A program made the position numbers and the translations under genes. Under the pieces are notes generated by a model. That model saw nothing but the letters and a program-made list of their open reading frames with translations. It did no database searches and was not told the DNA's origin. Positions 27,882 through 38,346 of a DNA stretch of 64,000 bases are shown here, in pieces. Origin of the DNA: Flavobacterium sp. (GTDB taxonomy: Bacteria; Bacteroidota; Bacteroidia; Flavobacteriales; Flavobacteriaceae); contig JASLID010000038.1 of assembly GCA_030153045.1 (NCBI GenBank), positions 1-64,000 of the forward strand, read 5' to 3'. Position 1 is the first letter of the stretch, and the number at the start of each line of letters is the position of its first letter.

Positions 27882-29951
27882 TTATAATTCTTTAATTACA
27901 AATTCACTTCTACGATTCAATTCGTGTTGCTCTTCTGTACAACTATCATCAGAAGCACAATTAACTACTGGAACAGATTCTCCATAACCTTTAGCCTGAA
28001 TACGTTTTGGACTAACGCCTTTATCAATGATATAATCGCGAGTGGCTTGCGCTCTGTTTTCAGAAAGAATTCTATTGTAGGTAATTCCACCACGACGGTC
28101 AGTGTGTGAACCTATTTCCACTATCATTTCAGGGTATTTGTTCATTAACTCTACTACTCTGTCTAAAATTACCTTCGAATCACGACGGATGTACCATAAA
28201 TCGTAATCGAAATAAATAGGTTCTGTTTTAATAACCAGTCTGTCTTTATTGTCTTTAACAACATCTTTTTCCTGAGCGATAATTTTCTCCGTTTTTTCTT
28301 TCTTCACTTTTTCAGCCACAACTTTCTCTTGTGCTTTTACAGCTTCTTCTGCCTTTTTCTTTTCTTGTTGGGCTATTACTTCTTCTTGTTTAATGACTTC
28401 GAGCGATTTTAAAGCCATCGATGCATCATTAATGACGTTTCTTTCCTTTTGCAGATTAAACGATCTTGAATCACCTGTATAACCTTCTCTTGAAGCAACA
28501 ACAGTATAACCCGTTTCACATGCAACAGTAAAACTAAACTTACCATCGGTAGTTGTGGTTATACTCTCTATTTCTTTTTTGTTATTGTCTTGTAATACAA
28601 CTAGAGCTTTGTCAAGTGGTAATTTCGTATCGACATCGGTAATGATACCCGCAATAAATTGCTTGCAATCTTCTACTATAAGTTCTTTGGTTTCAAGGAT
28701 TGAATAAATATCGTCTCCACCTTTACCACCTTTTCTGTTAGAAGCAAAAAATCCTTCTTTCGTATCTGAATCGATGTTAAAAGCAAAATCGTCAACACCT
28801 GTATTCACTGGTAAACCAACATTTACCGGTTTACTAAAATCATTCCCTTTACTATCTGAAACAAACACATCTAAAGATCCAAAACCTTCATGTCCGTTAG
28901 AGGAGAAATACAACTTTCCGTCTTTCGAAACAAAAGGAAATTGCTCTTTTTTATCGGTATTTATATTATCTCCAAGATTTTTAGGTGTTCCAAAACTTCC
29001 TCCGTTAATATCAACTGAGTAAATATCGAAACCGCCTTTACCGCCTGGCATATCAGAAGCAAAATACAAGGTTTTACCATCTGGGCTAATTGCAGGATGC
29101 TCGCAAGAAAAATCTTGACTATTAAATGGCAATGAAACAATGTTACTCCATTTTCCATTTACCAATTCAGCTTTGTAAATCTGAAGATTCGAGATTTTTT
29201 CTTTGTTTTTGGCACGACTTCCGTTTTTAGTGTTATTTCTGGTGAAATACATCGTCTTTCCATCAGCAGAAAAAACAGCATTTGATTCGTGCATTTTAGT
29301 ATTAACCTCTGGTGAAAAATTGGTCGCTACCGAATCTTTTGCATTGATATTTTGATATGGAATCGTAACAATATTCAAATAACTTTCATTATTCCATTTG
29401 TATACTTTGTCAAAAGTACCTGCTTCTTTTTTGGCAGAAGAAAAAACTACATTTTCTCCGTTTTTAATCGCTCCAAATTCTGAATTTGGCGTATTAATTT
29501 CTATATTTTTAATTTTATACCTTTCGCCAAGAGCAATAACGTTTTCAAGCGTTTTTAAATCTCTATTTAGATTTGCTACTCCGGCAGTATCTCCTTTACT
29601 GGTTAAATAATCTCTGGTTACTTGATTGGCTTCGGCATAACTTGCAGTCGCTTTTAGGGTTTGAGAAAATCTAAAATAATATTCTTCCGGTAAATCTTTA
29701 CTGAAGTTTTTTATTAAATATCGGTAATACTTTTGTGCGTTTTTCAAATCGTTAGTATAATAATAACAATCTGCTAGGTTTCTAACTACTTCCAACGTAC
29801 GAACAGTTTCAATAGCAGTTTCATACAAAGGGAGTGCCTCACTGTAGTAAGTTCGGTCAAAATAGCGTTTTGCTCGATCTAAGTCTTGATCTTGAGCATT
29901 TATGGTGTGTATTGAAAACACAAGAATTATAGCAAGTAAAAATCTTTTCAT
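27882..29951 (-). CDS. OmpA-family protein with TPR-like, WD40-like and CarboxypepD domains
   Basis: About 689 residues from the ATG at 29951, which opens a signal peptide (MKRFLLAIILVFSIHTINAQ). Domain order: TPR-like helices (about 25-130), PD40/WD40-like repeats (for example SADGKTMYFTRN, SPDGKTLYFASDMPGGKGGF, SKDGKLYFSSNGHEGFGSLD), a carboxypeptidase regulatory domain, a charged coiled coil, and a C-terminal OmpA domain binding peptidoglycan (VEIGSHTDRRG, GYGESVPV). This layout is shared with the type IX secretion component PorE and with proteins paired with PorP/SprF. Its gene follows a PorP/SprF gene and a large secreted protein gene, suggesting one surface-display unit. Confidence 0.9.
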   Translation of the reverse strand: MKRFLLAIILVFSIHTINAQDQDLDRAKRYFDRTYYSEALPLYETAIETVRTLEVVRNLADCYYYTNDLKNAQKYYRYLIKNFSKDLPEEYYFRFSQTLKATASYAEANQVTRDYLTSKGDTAGVANLNRDLKTLENVIALGERYKIKNIEINTPNSEFGAIKNGENVVFSSAKKEAGTFDKVYKWNNESYLNIVTIPYQNINAKDSVATNFSPEVNTKMHESNAVFSADGKTMYFTRNNTKNGSRAKNKEKISNLQIYKAELVNGKWSNIVSLPFNSQDFSCEHPAISPDGKTLYFASDMPGGKGGFDIYSVDINGGSFGTPKNLGDNINTDKKEQFPFVSKDGKLYFSSNGHEGFGSLDVFVSDSKGNDFSKPVNVGLPVNTGVDDFAFNIDSDTKEGFFASNRKGGKGGDDIYSILETKELIVEDCKQFIAGIITDVDTKLPLDKALVVLQDNNKKEIESITTTTDGKFSFTVACETGYTVVASREGYTGDSRSFNLQKERNVINDASMALKSLEVIKQEEVIAQQEKKKAEEAVKAQEKVVAEKVKKEKTEKIIAQEKDVVKDNKDRLVIKTEPIYFDYDLWYIRRDSKVILDRVVELMNKYPEMIVEIGSHTDRRGGITYNRILSENRAQATRDYIIDKGVSPKRIQAKGYGESVPVVNCASDDSCTEEQHELNRRSEFVIKEL

Positions 29952-29961
29952 AGTGTACTTT

Positions 29962-30897
29962 TTAGAAGAATCGTGGTGATTTATCATATCCTTTTCCTAA
30001 CAAATCTAAACCGAAGAGTAAAAACACTTCGTGAGTTCCTGAGTTAAACTGTCCTAAATTTGACAACGTATGATCGTAGGCATAACCTATTTTTAAAGTT
30101 TTTGTCACATTTATTGCCATTAAACCACTTACTGAATCGTCTAATCTATAAGCAGCACCCAATTCAAATTTATTATTATACAAGACGTTTGCAGAAACAT
30201 CTAATGTTAATGGCGCTCCTTTTACGAATTTAGACATCACAGCAGGTTTTAATTTGAACATATCACTTAGTTCAAACACATAACCTCCTGTTAGGAAAAT
30301 ATGTGGATTTTCTGAACCAAATGCAGTAATACCTGCTTTTTCTTCAATGTGTTTTGTAGGCAATAAATTAGGTGCCGACAATCCGATATAATATTTGTCG
30401 GTAAAATAAAAAGCTCCTGCTCCAATGTTTGGAGAAAAAGTATTTACATCTTGATTAAAGGCTAAGTCAGTTGACGTGTTTCCGCTTTCTAATCTGAATC
30501 CATTAAAATTAGTAGTCAGGTTAGTAAAACCCGCTTTCATACCAAACGAAAATCTGTGCTTGTTATTCAGTTGAATTACGTAAGCAATATCCGCATAGAC
30601 ATTGTTTTCTTTTTTGGCGCCTTCGCCTATATCATCAGAAATAACTGAAAGACCTAATTCAATTTTTTTATTCACTGGCATGTGAATAAAAGCTGTTAAT
30701 GTTTTAGGAGCTCCAACTGCGCCAACCCATTGAGTTCTGTACAAGGCTCCAACATCTAACATAGATTGTTTAGCGGTAGCATATGCAGGATTGACAATGC
30801 TCATATTATACATGTAATGTGTATATTGAGGATCTTGCTGTGCTGATGATTTGCTAATTATGAGAAATAAACTCAAAAATATTAGTAATTTTTTCAT
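29962..30897 (-). CDS. Type IX secretion membrane protein PorP/SprF family
   Basis: A 311-residue outer-membrane barrel with a signal peptide (MKKLLIFLSLFLIISKSSAQ, followed by Q) and the family opening DPQYTHYMYNMSIVNPAYA. Typical later segments are SGLMAINVTKTLKIGYAYDH and SGTHEVFLLFGLDL. SprF-type proteins are needed to secrete or attach the partner protein with a type B C-terminal domain encoded beside them. Here that partner is the 894-residue protein immediately upstream in the operon. Which paralogue of the family this is cannot be told. Confidence 0.92.
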   Translation of the reverse strand: MKKLLIFLSLFLIISKSSAQQDPQYTHYMYNMSIVNPAYATAKQSMLDVGALYRTQWVGAVGAPKTLTAFIHMPVNKKIELGLSVISDDIGEGAKKENNVYADIAYVIQLNNKHRFSFGMKAGFTNLTTNFNGFRLESGNTSTDLAFNQDVNTFSPNIGAGAFYFTDKYYIGLSAPNLLPTKHIEEKAGITAFGSENPHIFLTGGYVFELSDMFKLKPAVMSKFVKGAPLTLDVSANVLYNNKFELGAAYRLDDSVSGLMAINVTKTLKIGYAYDHTLSNLGQFNSGTHEVFLLFGLDLLGKGYDKSPRFF

Positions 30898-30923
30898 TTA
30901 ATATATTTTTTAAAATAGAGTAA

Positions 30924-33608
30924 TTATCGATTTAAGTATAAACGTCCTTGTTTAGGAGGCGTGTTATTTTTGTTGAAGTTCAATACATAAAAGTAGACTC
31001 CGTTAGGGGCAACTCCATCGATTATATTTTTTGAAGTAGAATTCTTACCGTCCCAATCAGGCTTACTTTTATTTCCTTCAAACAATAAATTACCATATCT
31101 GTTATATATTTCTAAAGTGTAATCTGGATAAACAAATTCGATATTTGGAATGTTAAAAGTATCGTTTACTCCATCTCCGTTTGGTGAGAAACCATCTGGG
31201 ATAAAGAAATCGTAATCTACTACAGGATTTGGCGAAGGACAATTAGTCAACGTTACTGTTACCGCTAAAGCATCTTTAGATTGGCAAGTAGTTGTTGTTG
31301 AAGAATTGTATCCGTAGTAAGTTACTCCTTCTTGAAGCAAATGTGTACCAGGCAAAATACTTCCTCCAGTTAAAGCGTCATACCAAACTATAGTACCCGT
31401 TGAATTGGCGTTAGCAGACAATTGCTGAATTGTTGGCATATCTATTCCACAGAAGCTTTCACCATCCTGATCTAGAGTTGGCGGTGCTAATATTTCAACC
31501 GTAACAGTAACCATTGTTCTTGGAGATTCGCAATTTGTAGTATTATTGGTTTGAGAAACATAATAGGTTCCTGAAGCCAACAATGTAGTTGTTGCTAAAG
31601 GTGTTGTACCTACAGGCGAATCATACCAATTAATTAAGTTTCCACTTGGCGTCAATGAAGCTATAGTAGCATTATCTGTTTCACAAAAATTTTGCGGACT
31701 TGTAGCAGTTGGTGCTAACGGCAAAGCATTAATAGTAAATGGTCGCGGTGGAAAAGCGGCTATTGAAGTGGCACAACTATTACTATTATCAACAACATTA
31801 GAAATAATAATACTTGTAGTACCCGTATTTGTAAGCAATGAAGAAGGTATAACAAAAGTTCCTGCACCTGCTGTAAGAGGTACCGAAATAGAACTGCCTG
31901 CAGATATATTCGCTCCAGTCAAATCATAATTAATTGTAATACTTGTAAGAGTACCAAGCCCCGAAATTGATGCAGTAACCGGTTGTCCCACACAAACATC
32001 TCCAACTGTTAAACTTAAAGTAGAAACCACCGGTAATGGATCAACCTGAAATGAATCTGGCGGAATAGTTACTGTATTAGAACACGTTGTTGTATTGTTC
32101 ACAATATTAGTAATCGTTGCCGTTGTCAACCCTGGATTTGACAACTGAGCTCCTGAGATGTCAAAATTAGAAACACCACCCACAACAGTAATTACCATTG
32201 TTTGTGTTGTAGTGTTAGGAGCAGAAAGTGTATAGGTTATTGTATAACTTCCATCAGGCAGACTTGAAAGCCCTGTTAATTGTGAAGAAGCACTGCTGTT
32301 TTGACAAGTATCACTAACCGTTAAAACTGCATTTGTGGTTACTGGTAAAGGGAATATTGTAATTGTACTAGGTGCAATAGCAACTGGATTAATACAAATT
32401 CCTAAACTTGTTGCAGCAACAATATTAGTAACTGTAATTGTATAAGTTCCTACTGCTTGAAAATTTGACGCAGGAATATCAAATGGATTGCTCACTCCAC
32501 CAGTAAATGTTACTGGAATAGTTACCGGAGCACCACCATCCACATTATACGTTACATCATAAGTTCCGTTAGGAATTAAAATAGGTGATTGTGTTAATTG
32601 ACCTGTATAAGTTGCTGTAGCAATTTCATTTTCGCAAATATCTGAATTAGCAATAAAAGTAGTTCCTGAGTAGTCTACGGGATCTTCAATTGTAATTGAT
32701 ACTGTTGCTGATCGGTCTCTACAAACTGGTGGCGAAGCCAAAACCTCATAGGTAAAGTTATAAGTTCCTGCTCCAAATGTATTGTAGATGTTTTGCACGT
32801 TAACAATTGTATCCGATCCAGGAATTTCACCCGTTCCGTTAACATCTGTCCATGAACCTCCAGGATCTTCACCCGATAACATGTCAGCTAAATTAACATT
32901 GGTATATAGGGATAAATCTGCCGTGCTACACAACGCTAAATTAATTGGCGTACCTGGCTCAACAGGTGGAAATAATGTTAAAGTCATTTGTATCGGCGGA
33001 GACGCCGGACAATTTCCAATAGCTGGCATTGTATAGGAGAAAACATAATCTGTTTGAACTGTAATATTATAACTGCTTGGACTAATTGTGCTTCCAGAAA
33101 TAGTTGTCCCTGTAGTCACGTTATACCAATTTCCATTAGTATGTGGTGGTAAATTGCCAAACTCATAATTGAAAAGCTCGAATAAATTTAACGTTGGTAA
33201 GTCAGCGCATCGAGTTCCTCCTTTAGGAACTCCAGCATAACCTCCTATAACAACTATAACATCAGCTGTATTATCAACACACCCAGGATCACTAGTCACT
33301 GTGTAAGTATAAGTATATATTTGGCTTTGACTTATTTGAAGTACGTTTACCATTCCAGTTGCTGGGTTTAAACCTCCAGCAAATGGCGTAACTGACCATG
33401 TACCACCTGGAGTTGGAGTTCCTCCTAATAAAGAAAACAGGTTAATGGTTTGATTGGCTGGAATTGTAATATCACAAATCTCTACAGGACCTAATGGATC
33501 AGTTCCTGCACATTGTGCCTGAACTTTATTTGATTTAGATAAAAAGATAAGTAGTAATAAGAAAGTAGTTAAGACTGTTTTTCTTAAAAAAAGTAGTTTT
33601 ATATACAT
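30924..33608 (-). CDS. Large secreted protein with type B (CHU/gliding) C-terminal sorting domain
   Basis: An 894-residue exported protein. The signal peptide lies in the first about 33 residues (TTFLLLLIFLSKSNKVQAQ). The body is a series of Ig/PKD-like beta modules rich in T, S, N and P, with repeated patterns such as TINYDLTGANIS and TYTITVTNIV, including two related modules about 640-800. The C-terminus is the gliding-associated type B domain (IPDGFSPNGDGVNDTFNIPN, LEIYNRYGNLLFEG, NGVYFYVLNF). It is probably a cell-surface adhesin exported by the type IX system with the PorP/SprF protein encoded 26 bases downstream. Confidence 0.9.
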   Translation of the reverse strand: MYIKLLFLRKTVLTTFLLLLIFLSKSNKVQAQCAGTDPLGPVEICDITIPANQTINLFSLLGGTPTPGGTWSVTPFAGGLNPATGMVNVLQISQSQIYTYTYTVTSDPGCVDNTADVIVVIGGYAGVPKGGTRCADLPTLNLFELFNYEFGNLPPHTNGNWYNVTTGTTISGSTISPSSYNITVQTDYVFSYTMPAIGNCPASPPIQMTLTLFPPVEPGTPINLALCSTADLSLYTNVNLADMLSGEDPGGSWTDVNGTGEIPGSDTIVNVQNIYNTFGAGTYNFTYEVLASPPVCRDRSATVSITIEDPVDYSGTTFIANSDICENEIATATYTGQLTQSPILIPNGTYDVTYNVDGGAPVTIPVTFTGGVSNPFDIPASNFQAVGTYTITVTNIVAATSLGICINPVAIAPSTITIFPLPVTTNAVLTVSDTCQNSSASSQLTGLSSLPDGSYTITYTLSAPNTTTQTMVITVVGGVSNFDISGAQLSNPGLTTATITNIVNNTTTCSNTVTIPPDSFQVDPLPVVSTLSLTVGDVCVGQPVTASISGLGTLTSITINYDLTGANISAGSSISVPLTAGAGTFVIPSSLLTNTGTTSIIISNVVDNSNSCATSIAAFPPRPFTINALPLAPTATSPQNFCETDNATIASLTPSGNLINWYDSPVGTTPLATTTLLASGTYYVSQTNNTTNCESPRTMVTVTVEILAPPTLDQDGESFCGIDMPTIQQLSANANSTGTIVWYDALTGGSILPGTHLLQEGVTYYGYNSSTTTTCQSKDALAVTVTLTNCPSPNPVVDYDFFIPDGFSPNGDGVNDTFNIPNIEFVYPDYTLEIYNRYGNLLFEGNKSKPDWDGKNSTSKNIIDGVAPNGVYFYVLNFNKNNTPPKQGRLYLNR

Positions 33609-33780
33609 ATTTTACTGTTAAATTTTACATAAAAGTATGAATATCTTTGTATTCTAGGCGTAAAAACAGGCTTAAAGAGATTTCTTATCTATAAAAATCG
33701 ACGAAATACACAAAAACCCAGCTAGCAATAAACCTATGTAGTATTTTTCTTTAAAAAAAAATTAAGCCTATTCAAAATAA

Positions 33781-33815
33781 AAACGCTCCAAAATACTTTC
33801 TATTTTGGAGCGTTA
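33781..33815 (-). terminator. Terminator after the prc-type protease gene
   Basis: AACGCTCCAAAATA and TATTTTGGAGCGTT form a perfect 14-bp stem with a 5-base loop, 35 bases beyond the stop of the leftward protease gene. Confidence 0.8.
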
Positions 33816-33849
33816 CAGTGAATTTAAAAAAAAATCTTATTTGCTATAA

Positions 33850-36003
33850 TTAAGACTTAATGGCCAATTTATCTTTCTTGTTTTTTATTGGCGCATTTTT
33901 ACCTGCTATAGCTGGTTTTTTAATATCGCCTAAAACATTTATAGCTTCTTCAATATAGGCGTCTTTAGCTAATGCTTCATGCCAAAAAACTCTTTTTTGA
34001 GCTAATATAGAATCTTTTTTAATTGCTTCTAATTCTTCTGGCAATGATAAAAATTTAAGATCGCTTTTATAATTTGTAATTGCTTTAAATTTTTTGGTAA
34101 CTTCTTCAATTACAGCTTGTTCCTTTTTGAATTTATTGATATTTAAACTAACGACATTGTCTTCTTTTCTATCATTTATCCATTTTGCATTCTCATCAAT
34201 TAGTTTAAATTGCTCTTTTTCAGTCAATCTTTTTTGACTGTTAGCGACAACAATATCAAAATTAGTCACTGATTGAACTGGTTTGTAAGATGCCTCATCA
34301 ATTTTATCCCATGGCATCGCGTTTTCTTCATCTCTTTCACCAATTTTGATATACGAATATCTGTCTGGAATAGGAATATCACTGGTAACGCCATCCAATT
34401 GTGTCGATCCTCCGTTGATACGATAGAATTTTTGAATGGTAGTTTTTAAAGCTCCAACATCGCCGTAAGTACTTCCTTTTACCAACTGATTCAAATCGAA
34501 TACATTTTGAACGGTTCCTTTTCCGTATGATTGTTTGCTACCAATAATTACACCTCTTTTATAATCTTGAATTGCTGCAGCAAAAATTTCTGATGCTGAC
34601 GCTGAAAAATTATTTTGCAAAACAACTAGAGGTCCATCCCATTGAACTTTTGGATCATGATCAGACAATACTTCTTTTTTCCCGTTTGATGATTTTATTT
34701 GAACCACTGGTCCTTCTTCAATAAACAAACCTGTAATATCTACAACTGTTCTTAAAGATCCTCCTCCGTTATCTCTTAAATCCATCACAATTCCTTTCAC
34801 ACCCGCTTTTTTCAATCGTTGCACTTCAAGTGCAACATCTTTTGCGGCATCACGACTGTCATCATTTTCGAAATCGATATAAAATTTAGGTAGATGAATT
34901 ATTCCGTATTTAACACCATTCTTCTCAACAACACTAGATTTAGCGTAGGTTTCTTCAATTTCAACCACATCTCTAATAATAGAAATGATTTTTATCGAAC
35001 CATCAACTTTTTTTACGGTCAATCTAACTTCAGTTCCTTTTGGTCCTTTTATTTTTTTAACAACATCATCAAGACGCATACCAACTACCTCAACAGCTTC
35101 AGCATTTCCTTGAGCTACTTTTAAAATGATGTCCCCTGGTTCAAGTTCTTTACCTCTCCAAGCTGGTCCTCCTGAAATTAATTCAGAAATCTCCGTAAAA
35201 TCGTTTTTCTTTTGTAATCGAGCTCCAATACCTTCTAATTTTCCGCTCATGCTGATATCAAATTTTTCTTTTTCTTCAGGAGCGAAGTAAAAAGTATGAG
35301 GATCAAACTGCGTTACAACTGAGTTAATAAAAATCTCAAACCAATTATCACGGTCTAAATCATTTACGAAATCAAAATATTCATTTAATGATTTAAGAGT
35401 AGACTCTCTCGATTCTTTTTCTAGTTGAGTAAATGTTTTTGGAACATAATTAGGGTCTTTTACTTTTTTATCTTCTTCAAGCTTTTGCTTGTCTACAACT
35501 GATGCCAAAACAGACAATTTCATTTGCAAACGCCATCTGTTTTTAATTTCAGCATAGTTTTTTGCGAAAGCATTCTTATCAGAATCAATATTAATAGTCT
35601 CATCTGAAGAAAAATCGTAAGGTTTATCATTTAAAGCTTTATAAATTACTTTAGCTTCCGACATACGTTTTTGCAATCTTTCGTATACCAAATTAAAAAA
35701 TGACAAATCACGATTTTTAATCAAATCATCTATTTGAAGTTCATATACTTTGAACTCATTAATGTCTGATTGAATAAAAAATCTTTTTGACGGATCAATT
35801 GCTTCTAAAAAATCTTTGTAAACGCCTTTTGAAAAATTATCATCCATTGCAATTGGATCGTAATGTCCTTTTTCAAGCACAAACGAAATCAAATCAAGCA
35901 ATACTTTATCTTTCTCAGGATCATTTTCTGTTTTTGGCCTAAAACTCCATAGCATAGCCGAGATAGCTAATACCGCCAAAATAATTTTAAAGTTCTTTTT
36001 CAT
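33850..36003 (-). CDS. prc: Carboxy-terminal processing protease (S41, Prc/Tsp)
   Basis: About 717 residues from the ATG at 36003, which begins a membrane/signal segment (MKKNFKIILAVLAISAMLWS). The order is an N-terminal helical domain, a PDZ domain (about 230-330, LEGIGARLQKKNDFTEISEL, PAWRGKELEPGDIILKV), the S41 catalytic domain, and a DUF3340-like C-terminal part. The catalytic Ser lies in NNFSASASEIFAAAIQDY and the Lys in SYGKGTVQNVF. It is periplasmic and trims or degrades proteins from their C-termini. It is divergent from surE. Confidence 0.94.
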   Translation of the reverse strand: MKKNFKIILAVLAISAMLWSFRPKTENDPEKDKVLLDLISFVLEKGHYDPIAMDDNFSKGVYKDFLEAIDPSKRFFIQSDINEFKVYELQIDDLIKNRDLSFFNLVYERLQKRMSEAKVIYKALNDKPYDFSSDETINIDSDKNAFAKNYAEIKNRWRLQMKLSVLASVVDKQKLEEDKKVKDPNYVPKTFTQLEKESRESTLKSLNEYFDFVNDLDRDNWFEIFINSVVTQFDPHTFYFAPEEKEKFDISMSGKLEGIGARLQKKNDFTEISELISGGPAWRGKELEPGDIILKVAQGNAEAVEVVGMRLDDVVKKIKGPKGTEVRLTVKKVDGSIKIISIIRDVVEIEETYAKSSVVEKNGVKYGIIHLPKFYIDFENDDSRDAAKDVALEVQRLKKAGVKGIVMDLRDNGGGSLRTVVDITGLFIEEGPVVQIKSSNGKKEVLSDHDPKVQWDGPLVVLQNNFSASASEIFAAAIQDYKRGVIIGSKQSYGKGTVQNVFDLNQLVKGSTYGDVGALKTTIQKFYRINGGSTQLDGVTSDIPIPDRYSYIKIGERDEENAMPWDKIDEASYKPVQSVTNFDIVVANSQKRLTEKEQFKLIDENAKWINDRKEDNVVSLNINKFKKEQAVIEEVTKKFKAITNYKSDLKFLSLPEELEAIKKDSILAQKRVFWHEALAKDAYIEEAINVLGDIKKPAIAGKNAPIKNKKDKLAIKS

Positions 36004-36164
36004 AAAAGTAAAAATTGCATTCATAATAATAAACTAAAATACACAAAAAACCATGCCAGTAAATTTAATTCGCCATAATTTTTTGTTAAACATGTAAATT
36101 TAGTGACAACCTTATAAAAATGCTTAATTTAGCATCACTTTTTTATGTTAAATTTTTACCTGGA

Positions 36165-36932
36165 ATGAAAAAACCATTAATATTAGTGACTAACGACGAT
36201 AGTATAACCGCTCCTGGAATACGAGCGCTCATCGATGTCATGAAAGAAATAGGAACTGTGGTTGTCGTGGCTCCCGATAGTCCCCAAAGCGCTATGGGTC
36301 ATGCCATAACAATTAACAACACGCTTCACTTAAACAAAATCACAGCCGATGATGCTTTAATACAAGAATATAGTTGCTCCGGGACACCTGTTGATTGTGT
36401 GAAATTAGCTGTAAATGAAATTTTAAAACAAAAACCTGACCTTTGTGTTTCGGGGGTAAATCATGGTTCAAATTCGTCTATCAACGTTATTTACTCTGGC
36501 ACCATGAGTGCGGCTGTTGAAGCTGGTATTGAAGGGATTCCTGCCATTGGTTTTTCATTATTAGATTACGATTGGAATGCCGATTTTGATACTTTTAAAC
36601 CTTACATCAAGCAAATTGCAACCCAAGTTTTGGAAAAGAAATTACCTGATGGTGTAGTATTGAATGTTAATTTTCCGAAAAGAAAAAAAGAAGATATAAA
36701 AGGAGTAAAAATTTGCCGTCAAGCGAAAGCCCTATGGGAAGAAAAATTTGATAAAAGAAAGACACCGCAAGGCAAAGATTATTATTGGTTAACTGGTGAA
36801 TTTGTAAATTTAGACAAAGGCGAAGATACCGACGAATGGGCTTTACAGAATGGGTATATTTCGATTGTCCCTGTACAATTTGACTTAACCGCACATCACG
36901 CCATTCAACAACTTAACACTTGGAATTTTTAA
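36165..36932 (+). CDS. surE: 5'/3'-nucleotidase SurE
   Basis: About 255 residues from the ATG at 36165 (MKKPLILVTNDDSITAPGIR); an earlier in-frame ATG adds 15 residues that do not fit the family. SurE is a metal-dependent phosphatase for nucleoside monophosphates and short polyphosphates. The metal-binding DD is in TNDDS, where most members have NDDG, and the later VSGVNHGSNSSINVIYSGT and SGTPVDCVKLA motifs are present. It starts a rightward unit with the small membrane-protein gene and lpxB. Confidence 0.94.
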   Translation: MKKPLILVTNDDSITAPGIRALIDVMKEIGTVVVVAPDSPQSAMGHAITINNTLHLNKITADDALIQEYSCSGTPVDCVKLAVNEILKQKPDLCVSGVNHGSNSSINVIYSGTMSAAVEAGIEGIPAIGFSLLDYDWNADFDTFKPYIKQIATQVLEKKLPDGVVLNVNFPKRKKEDIKGVKICRQAKALWEEKFDKRKTPQGKDYYWLTGEFVNLDKGEDTDEWALQNGYISIVPVQFDLTAHHAIQQLNTWNF

Positions 36933-36938
36933 TTAGTT

Positions 36939-37211
36939 ATGAAAAAAATCGATTTACTTATTGGAGCAATTATTGGATTTGTCACTACCCTTTTAGGCGT
37001 TTTCCTTTATCTTGAATTGTATGTGCATTATGATTTTTCAAATGGATTAAGCAATTTAAAAGATCAAGGTATTTTAGGAAAAGTGATTACTATTGGCGCC
37101 ATTCTGAATATTCTTGCTTTTTTTATCTTATTAAAATACAACAAAGAACTTATGGCTCGTGGTGTGGTTCTAGCTACTATTCTTTTAACAGTCATTACTT
37201 TATTAGTTTAA
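36939..37211 (+). CDS. Small three-helix membrane protein
   Basis: A 90-residue protein with three predicted membrane helices (LLIGAIIGFVTTLLGVFLYL, about 45-63 with VITIGAILNILAFFILL, and about 72-90). It sits six bases after surE and ten before lpxB, so it belongs to their transcript. No function is recognised. Confidence 0.8.
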   Translation: MKKIDLLIGAIIGFVTTLLGVFLYLELYVHYDFSNGLSNLKDQGILGKVITIGAILNILAFFILLKYNKELMARGVVLATILLTVITLLV

Positions 37212-37221
37212 ATCCTTAAGA

Positions 37222-38346
37222 ATGAAATACTACATTATTGCTGGCGAAGCTTCAGGCGATTTACATGGTTCTAACTTAATGAAAGGTCTTTACAAAGAAG
37301 ATCCTCAGGCTGAAATTCGATTTTGGGGTGGCGATTTAATGCAGCAAACCGGCGGAACATTAGTGAAACATTACAGGGAATTGGCTTTTATGGGCTTTCT
37401 TGAAGTTGTGCAAAATTTGAAAACTATTTTAGGGAATATTAAAACCTGTAAGACTGACATTCTTGAATTTCAACCCGACGTCTTAATTTTTATTGATTAT
37501 CCTGGGTTTAATATGCGTATTGCCCAATGGGCTAAAAAATTGGGAATGAAAACTCATTACTACATCTCACCACAAATTTGGGCTTGGAAAGAGAACCGAA
37601 TCAAAGCCATAAAACGGGATGTTGATAAAATGTATGTGATTCTTCCGTTTGAAAAAGATTTTTATGAGAAAAAGCATCATTTCCCTGTTGAATTTGTAGG
37701 CCACCCGCTTATTGATGCCATTAACAACCGTGAGAAAACTAATGCTGCCCAATTCAAAAAAGAAAACAATCTTGACGAAAAACCTATCATTGCTTTATTA
37801 CCAGGAAGCCGAAAACAGGAAATTTCTAAAATGCTTTCAGAAATGCTTTCTGTAGTAAAAGATTTTCCAGAATACCAATTTGTCATTGCCGGCGCACCAA
37901 GTCAGGAATATTCTTTTTATGAACAGTTTTTAACCAACGAGCAGGTACATTTTATTTCGAATAAAACCTATGATTTATTGAGTGTTTCAACCGCTGCATT
38001 GGTTACATCAGGAACAGCTACACTTGAAACCGCTTTATTTAAAGTTCCGGAAGTTGTGCTGTACAAAGGAAGTTGGGCTTCGTATCAAATTGCAAAACGA
38101 ATTATTACTTTGAAATACATTTCATTAGTCAATTTAATCATGGATAAAGAAGTCGTTACCGAATTAATTCAAGACGATTGTAATCCAAAAAAAATAAAAT
38201 CAGAGCTGAAAAAAATTCTAAATTCTGAACATCGAACTATTTTACTAGGCAATTATAAACTCCTTGAAGATAAATTAGGCGGAGCTGGCGCAAGCGATAA
38301 AACAGCGAAACTTATTGTAAAAGATTTATTAGCAACAGTTAAATAA
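37222..38346 (+). CDS. lpxB: Lipid-A-disaccharide synthase
   Basis: A 374-residue GT19 glycosyltransferase that condenses UDP-2,3-diacylglucosamine and lipid X in the lipid A pathway. Family motifs are IIAGEASGDLHGSNLMKGL, IDYPGFNMRIAQWAKK, YYISPQIWAWKENRIK, VGHPLID, LLPGSRKQEI and TSGTATLETALF. Length is normal. It is the last gene of the surE unit. Confidence 0.96.
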   Translation: MKYYIIAGEASGDLHGSNLMKGLYKEDPQAEIRFWGGDLMQQTGGTLVKHYRELAFMGFLEVVQNLKTILGNIKTCKTDILEFQPDVLIFIDYPGFNMRIAQWAKKLGMKTHYYISPQIWAWKENRIKAIKRDVDKMYVILPFEKDFYEKKHHFPVEFVGHPLIDAINNREKTNAAQFKKENNLDEKPIIALLPGSRKQEISKMLSEMLSVVKDFPEYQFVIAGAPSQEYSFYEQFLTNEQVHFISNKTYDLLSVSTAALVTSGTATLETALFKVPEVVLYKGSWASYQIAKRIITLKYISLVNLIMDKEVVTELIQDDCNPKKIKSELKKILNSEHRTILLGNYKLLEDKLGGAGASDKTAKLIVKDLLATVK

